64,000 bases of DNA from Brachionus rotundiformis. Taxonomy: Eukaryota; Rotifera; Eurotatoria; Ploima; Brachionidae. The position numbers and the translations under genes are program-made. Location: contig JAESIW010000180.1 of NCBI GenBank assembly GCA_016802295.1, positions 860,523 through 924,522 on the forward strand, written 5' to 3'. Position 1 is the stretch's first letter. The number at the start of each line of letters is the position of its first letter. Under the pieces are notes generated by a model that saw only the letters and a program-made list of their open reading frames with translations, did not search any database and was not told the origin of the DNA. Positions 58,758 through 64,000 of the stretch are shown here, piece after piece.

Positions 58758-60455
58758 TTAGATATTATTTTTTTTAGTTTTGAATTAAATTTCAATTAAA
58801 TTATAGTATTTTGCTTTTTTTTAATTAGTCATTTTAAACTAATAATTATCAGGTCTATTTAGCTTTAGCAAGCTTGTTTAGCTAATAATACAATGTTACT
58901 TCAATGGTTGCTTCAGCGCTGCAGTAGTAGATTGGAATTGATAGGTTGGTTCTTTCTTATCTATTATAAAACTAGTCATATATTTTTTAAATTTGTAAAT
59001 CGTCTAGAGGGTGTCCAATAAAGCTTGACCAAAATTTTAAACTTGATTTAGCGTATTATCACTTACTTAGTCCTAGTTTTTTTAAAACAGTTTTATTTGT
59101 AAAGGCATACATTTTTTAGGTATAAAATGGTAAAGGGTCTTAAATTTTCAAGAAGAATTTTATTGTTTAAAATTGAGTATTTACTATAATCAGACAAAAT
59201 TTGGCAAAAAAGCTCTTTCTATTCAAAAGCAATTTCATTTTATTCACAAAAATCCCATTTTTTTCAACTGAGTATAATTTTGTCTTTTTTTTTGGATAAT
59301 TTCTGATGACATCTTTCGAACTAAGCATCGAAAAAATAAGTCCTGGAGAGCTGATAAAATTCTTTTTTCAACGATATGTAAAACTCTATTGGTAAAAAAG
59401 ATATTCTCTGGGACATTTTTAAGATTGACTAAGGTTCAAGATTTCCAGGCTTTATCAAGACTGTTCGATAGACACGTTTTCGCTAGTTACATATATATAA
59501 TATAATACATATATAAGATGTCATTCTTATTTCACAAAGAAACTTTCCAATCATTGTAGCAAAGATTCCTTGTTGGCTTAGGCTTGAAGGTACTCATTTT
59601 ATATATTATAAGTGAGAATCGTGTCTGATGAGTTTAACTCAATGATCTTAATTTTTGAATTGCATGATCTGTCATTGGAAACGACTTTATTGACATGTTT
59701 AACTACATCCGGCATGCCATTGTTTTAGATTAGTTTTAAGAGTTCTAAATTTTGAAATCACTGTTTAATTGAAATTATTTTATATATTTATTATCTTTTT
59801 TAAATTCAATTAATTAAATAAAAAATATTATTTTATTGTAACATGAATATTGGAAAATTAATTTTGAAAGCAAATTTTTTGGTAAAAATTACATTAAGAT
59901 CATCTGAAATGAATTCTTATCAAGTATGAGAAGGTTTCATTCAAAATAAAAAATTAGATGATGAAGAGATCATAGATAGAGAAAAATGAAGAAAAAAAAC
60001 AAAAATACTTGACTAAGGTTCAAGATTACTTAGTCCTATCGTTCAGCATTAGACAGAATTCATTTTAGGAAAAAAATTTTATAATTTATTTAATATCATT
60101 TAAAAATAGATTATGATACAATTCAACAGCTCGAACAAAGTGTTTATTAAAGAGATATTTTTGAAATTCGATCACATTCAAAAATCAATTAAATCTTAAA
60201 GATATTTTAAGTCCTCTTTTTGCAACCGGCTTTGGCAAGTTGTGGCTGCTTCTTTCCCTAAGAAGCCAGCCAGTGAGACATTCATCTTATACACCGCCAC
60301 TCATCCGCGCACTTAATTTAGACTAGAGGCTCGGAGCAACAAAAAAAGCGACTTCTCTCTCGATTGAGAAAAAGTCTTAACATAAGGCTTCCAAAGTCAC
60401 ATCTATTATTTATTTTAAAAAATTAAGGAATAAAAAATTTCCAAAAATAACTCTA
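58758..60455. other. AT-rich region between two LINEs
   Basis: Contains a 19-bp direct repeat (59425-59443 and 60009-60027) and an unexplained GC-richer patch at 60225-60365. No open frame to call. Confidence 0.5.

Positions 60456-60526
<71 letters not shown>
60456..60526. repeat. (TAG)n microsatellite, LINE tail
   Basis: 71 bp of TAG units on the plus strand, (ACT)n in the sense of the LINE, directly after its 3' UTR. Confidence 0.97.
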
Positions 60527-62220
60527 AAGTAAACTGCAACTCGGGAAAATACCCGAGCAGAGCTCTAATGAGCTATAGCAGTCGCTTCTTTTTTCACAAG
60601 CCAATAATCTAATTACGACTTAGAAATATTCAACGTTTTTGCACTAACTATTTCTTCCGGCAACTGGTTCCATATGTTTGCAACTCTATTTGTGAAAAAA
60701 TGGAAACGCGAGGAGCAGTTTTTTATGTGTTCACGACGCAGTTTTTGAATGCCTTCTTGGCAACTTTGACCATAGGTTAAATCTTTTCTAAACTCAACTA
60801 ATTCAATTTTGTAATTTAATTTAAACAACTGGATCAGATCTCCTCGCAGTCTTCTCGTAGTTAGGTCCGTAAGGCCGAATTTAATTAAGCGTGTTGAGTA
60901 AGTAAGGCGCTTTAAGCTTGGAACCAACTTGGTTGCTCTATGTTGAATCTTTTCTATCATATTGATGATTTTTTTTAGGTAAGGGCACCATGTCCCATTT
61001 TAGGTCATTTTTGATAAACATATGTATATACCTAGATCTCTTTCGCATACTGATTTATTAAGTGGAAATGACTCAATATTGTAATCATGTTTTGAATTGT
61101 TGTGACCAAAATGGACAACTTTACATTTCTCGACATTAAGCTATTATATTGTCGAGTTGTAACTTGTAGTTAGAGGAAGAATTTACTATTGTGGTTATAA
61201 TCTTGTTGTCGTCAGCGTACGCTTTCGAGCTGTTTTGGATACTCTCAAGTATATCATTTATGTATATAATGAATAAAAGGGGACCGAGGACAGAACCTTG
61301 AGGAACTCCACTAGTGACTTCAGCCCATTCTGAGTTAGCTTCGCCAAGCACGACTTGTTGAGATCGCCCAGTTAAAAATGAACTTATCCAATTTCTCAAT
61401 GTCTCACTAAAACCGTACAATTTAAGTTTAAAAACTAGCTTAGTGTGTGAAACCTTGTCAAAAGCTTCACGGGGTAGCCATTTGATAATGCATGGGTAAT
61501 CAGGTCCAGAGTCTCAAGTAAATTTGTGCTGCAGGATCTCTGTGGGAGAAAGCGTGCTGAGCTTTTACGATAAGCTTATTTACTAGTAAATGTTTGAGCA
61601 TAACCTCTTTTAATAGACTTTCCATAACTTTACAGAGGATACAAGTTAGCGAGATCGGTCGATAATTTGATGGCTGTAGTCTGTAACCTTCTTTATGAAG
61701 AGGAGTAACATAAGCCTTTTTCCAGATGAGTGGTACTATTCCAGTCACAAAAGACTAGCGAAAAATAACGCTTATCGGAAATGAAAAAGCTTTAGCGCAA
61801 CTTTTTAGGACTAAGCTGTTTATCATGTCTGGTCCCATGGACTTATTTGGGTCCAGCTTTTCTACTTTATCGGTTATTTTGTTCAACTGGATCGGGGTCA
61901 CATACTTAACAGATTTTATAACAAAATTTTGGGAAATTTGAATTAGCATCTTGGTTAAAAACCGATTTAAAGTAATCATTAAAATAATTCACAATCTCTC
62001 TTTGTATTTTGGAACAAATTTTTTCGAAAAAAGTTAAATCATACTCAAATTAAAAAAAAAGATTTTTTTTTATTTATTGCCTGTTTATTTTTAAAAAATA
62101 GGGAAGCTCCAAAAAGCTTTCTTTTTTGTTTAAGCCGAATTGTAAAACAAGATCTATCTAGTTGAATTAATGGAGAATATCTATCATTTACATGATTATT
62201 AAAATTATAAAAAATTGAAT
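60456..62220 (-). mobile_element. CR1/L2-like LINE, 3' part, damaged
   Basis: Minus strand, 5' to 3': DPNKSMGPDMINSLVLKSC (about 61850), YVTPLHKEGYRLQPSNYRPI (about 61700), FDKVSHTKLVFKLKLYGFS, SGVPQGSVLGPLLFIIYIND and the catalytic box YADD (about 61220), KCKVVHFGHN, then after an internal deletion IEKIQHRATKLVPSLKR, RLRGDLIQLFKLNY and NIWNQLPEEIV. Stops and frameshifts at 60613, about 61430 and about 61750. The 3' end has a hairpin and a long (ACT)n tail. Not functional, but the best-kept LINE here. Confidence 0.92.
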
Positions 62221-62338
62221 CAAAATTTAAAAATAAAAATTAAATTAATTTTTTTACTAAAACAAAAAATTTAACACCGGCAAATTTTTTATTAATTAAT
62301 AAAAAATACTAAAAATTTTAAACAAAATTGCAATTTGT

Positions 62339-62937
62339 TTAAAAACTTGTTTTTAATTTTGATTTTTTGGTATTATGAGATGGTTTGCGTTTTTTCCTCA
62401 AGCTGGAATACTTTATTTTGCTTTGACTATCGTGACTATTTGGATCATTTTTTTGAAATACTTTACAATCTTTGGGACAATTTCGGCGAATCGAATTCAG
62501 CTTTTTCAATGGACAGTTCATTGAGCAAAGATAATCACTTTCTTTGAATTCAATTAATGAATAGAAATTTTTGGTTTTGTGCTGTTCTTGGTCAGAATAT
62601 TTGCTAAATCTGCAACAATATGGACAATTTGAATAAGGTATTGAACAACAATTCTCATTATATGAAGTAGTTGAATTGTTCGAGCAGCTTTTTTTATTTT
62701 GTTTGATATTGCTAAAGCTACATTCTGAAGCCATTTTATACTCATAAATAGTTTTCTTATGTTCTAAATAGTTACGAAGAGGATTTCTTTCCGGTTCGAA
62801 TTTAATTTTAGATTTGCAGCTTGGAGTTTTGATAAATTTGGATGAAATGTAGTATTTGGTTTTTAGGCCTATTTTGGTCGAGTCTTTACGATTGAAGCGT
62901 GAAAATTGTATTACAAATAAGCTCTTTAAGGTTTCTC
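62339..62937 (-). CDS. terminal exon of an unrecognised Cys-rich protein
   Basis: A 599-bp frame open from a TTATTTTAG acceptor at 62938 to a TAA at 62339 (199 codons). An internal ATG at 62734 exists, but the frame continues upstream of it for 67 codons (FSRFNRKDSTKIGLKTKYY), so this looks like the last exon of a gene whose earlier exons lie to the right. The middle is Cys-rich (NCCSIPYSNCPYCCRFS, CSMNCPLKK) and could bind a metal; the end is basic (LRKKRKPSHNTKKSK). I recognise no family. I could not connect it by phase to an upstream exon. Confidence 0.5.
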
Positions 62938-63679
62938 TAAAATAACAAAAAAATTAGTTGTATAGCTTAACTTGTTTAAGTTATCTTTGGCAAATCTTAG
63001 AAAAAAATGTTTACCAAGGTTATATAACGTAAGTAATAAGTAAATTTTGGTCACAAAAATATCAAATTTGACAGAAAAATACTCTCGAAAGGCCAGAAAA
63101 TTTAATTTTGAGGATCTAGGGTAGCATCTAAAGGGACTTGGATTAGCTTTTTGGCATAAATAATCCAAAGTGTAAATTTATGCTAGCAAGTATTGAAATC
63201 GTAAAATTGAACACTATCTAAAGGTTATTTATCCAACTTTCATCTGACAGCAGCAGAGTAATAAGTTATTTGAATGGCTTAAAATATTTTCTTGAGTTAA
63301 CAAACAAGGAGATTATTAAGTGGTACAAAGTCTACAAAGGTTTGGTAAAGTCAGTGCTGTAATTTAACAGGACATGATAGAGGAGGCGCTCATCTCCTTT
63401 TCCTGTACTTTCTTGAATACAATTAAACATTACTTAACTTCTAATCTCAAGTTTGTGACAGATCTTTGAAACCAAATACTTGATGTCACATAAAAATTCA
63501 AGTTCTCTCGTTCCAATAGTTTTAAATTTTTGTTTTAAAACACTTAAATTTTCTAAAATTTTTCAAATTAATATTAAAAAGTCAATTTAGATTGACTTAA
63601 TTAATGATTGTTTTAAAAGCTCTTAAATTTTCCCATGATTTAGGATATAAACTTTTTCTTAACCTTTTTGAAATAAAAA
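62938..63679. other. spacer right of the Cys-rich exon
   Basis: One stretch (63168-62996, minus strand) is open and ends at a CTTG/GTAAAC donor-like site, but its phase does not match the exon at 62937. Otherwise nothing supported. Confidence 0.35.
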
Positions 63680-64000
63680 TTAATTATTATGGTAAAAGCG
63701 AGTAGGGTTCTTGGAATGCTAAAGCGAACTTTTACAAGTAGAGAAAAGAATTTGTCAGGAAGACTGAATACACCTCACCGAGACTATGCAGAGCAGATAT
63801 GGAATGATGAAAAGATTTATGTCGTATGAATTGAGGCTGAGCTAGAGTGGTTTGACAAAGTTGAGTGAGAGGGGATTTGATTGAAATGTAAAAATTAGTG
63901 TTTGGACTAGAAAAGGTAAATCTGGTAAAAAAATCAATAATCAAAAGTCTAGCTGCGGCAATAAGAGGCAAAGCATTCAGAGAGAAATTTTCCATGCTAA
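63680..64000 (+). mobile_element. LINE fragment running off the window
   Basis: Plus strand reads KASRVLGMLKRTFTSREKN, the segment seen as SKANRVLGQIRNAF in the 58-kb copy, then broken frames. CR1/L2-like. Confidence 0.65.

Noticed and set aside
60410..60604. Frame with a poly-Tyr run
   Set aside because: Translation of the (TAG)n microsatellite tail of the LINE.
62926..63168. 80-codon minus-strand frame as upstream exon of the Cys-rich gene
   Set aside because: It has a donor-like GTAAAC, but the phase is incompatible with the acceptor at 62938.
1..64000. Search for tRNA, rRNA, CRISPR arrays, riboswitches and bacterial-type operons
   Set aside because: None seen; the window is eukaryotic and no tRNA-like T-arm/A-box pair or regularly spaced repeats stood out by eye.

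Overview
The window is very AT-rich, mainly metazoan nuclear DNA. Host genes are split into exons by canonical GT-AG introns, many only 50-100 bp long, and the rest is littered with decayed transposons. There are no bacterial operons, CRISPR arrays, or rRNA or tRNA genes that I can see. The compact AT-rich style with a PDZ-PTB-RGS-RBD-GoLoco protein fits a small invertebrate; a monogonont rotifer such as Brachionus is my guess, which the sequence alone does not prove. There are two assembly gaps of N (15998-16609 and 27143-27696). Every host gene I can support lies on the minus strand.

The main content is a pair of tandem paralogues of the R12 family of regulators of G-protein signalling (RGS12/RGS14 in vertebrates, loco in flies). 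Gene 1 (575-11757) encodes the full architecture: PDZ, PTB, RGS, two Ras-binding domains and a C-terminal GoLoco motif, from 12 exons whose phases all agree (1609 codons). Gene 2 (30287-55608) repeats the RGS and Ras-binding exons exon for exon. It has no visible PDZ, PTB or GoLoco, and instead has four alternative 5' ends (36574-36768, 45190-45924, 51358-51579, and 55580-55608 plus 55281-55488), all ending in phase 0 and all able to splice to the same RGS exon at 36491. It also has a candidate in-frame 21-nt microexon and an exactly duplicated 240-bp segment that makes an alternative last exon.

Between the two RGS genes, also on the minus strand, lie a three-exon gene for a small secreted DOMON-domain protein (13703-14458), a single-exon GH31 alpha-glucosidase with signal peptide and trefoil domain (20249-22876), and a 185-residue low-complexity protein of unknown function (24658-25215). 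A Cys-rich terminal exon of an unrecognised gene is at 62339-62937.

Mobile DNA: several degenerate CR1/L2-like and RTE-like LINE fragments (about 6.6, 9.8, 12.3, 28.2, 42.7, 58.0, 60.5-62.2 and 63.7 kb), a dead piggyBac transposase (17.4-18.85 kb), a Tc1/mariner-type fragment (19.3 kb), a pogo/mariner-like MITE (35.2 kb), and a family of foldback elements beginning GGGYATTGTGAA (12.6, 15.5, 16.7 and 43.0 kb). Both N gaps are flanked by the same sequence on each side, which points to unmerged overlapping contig ends rather than true tandem duplications.
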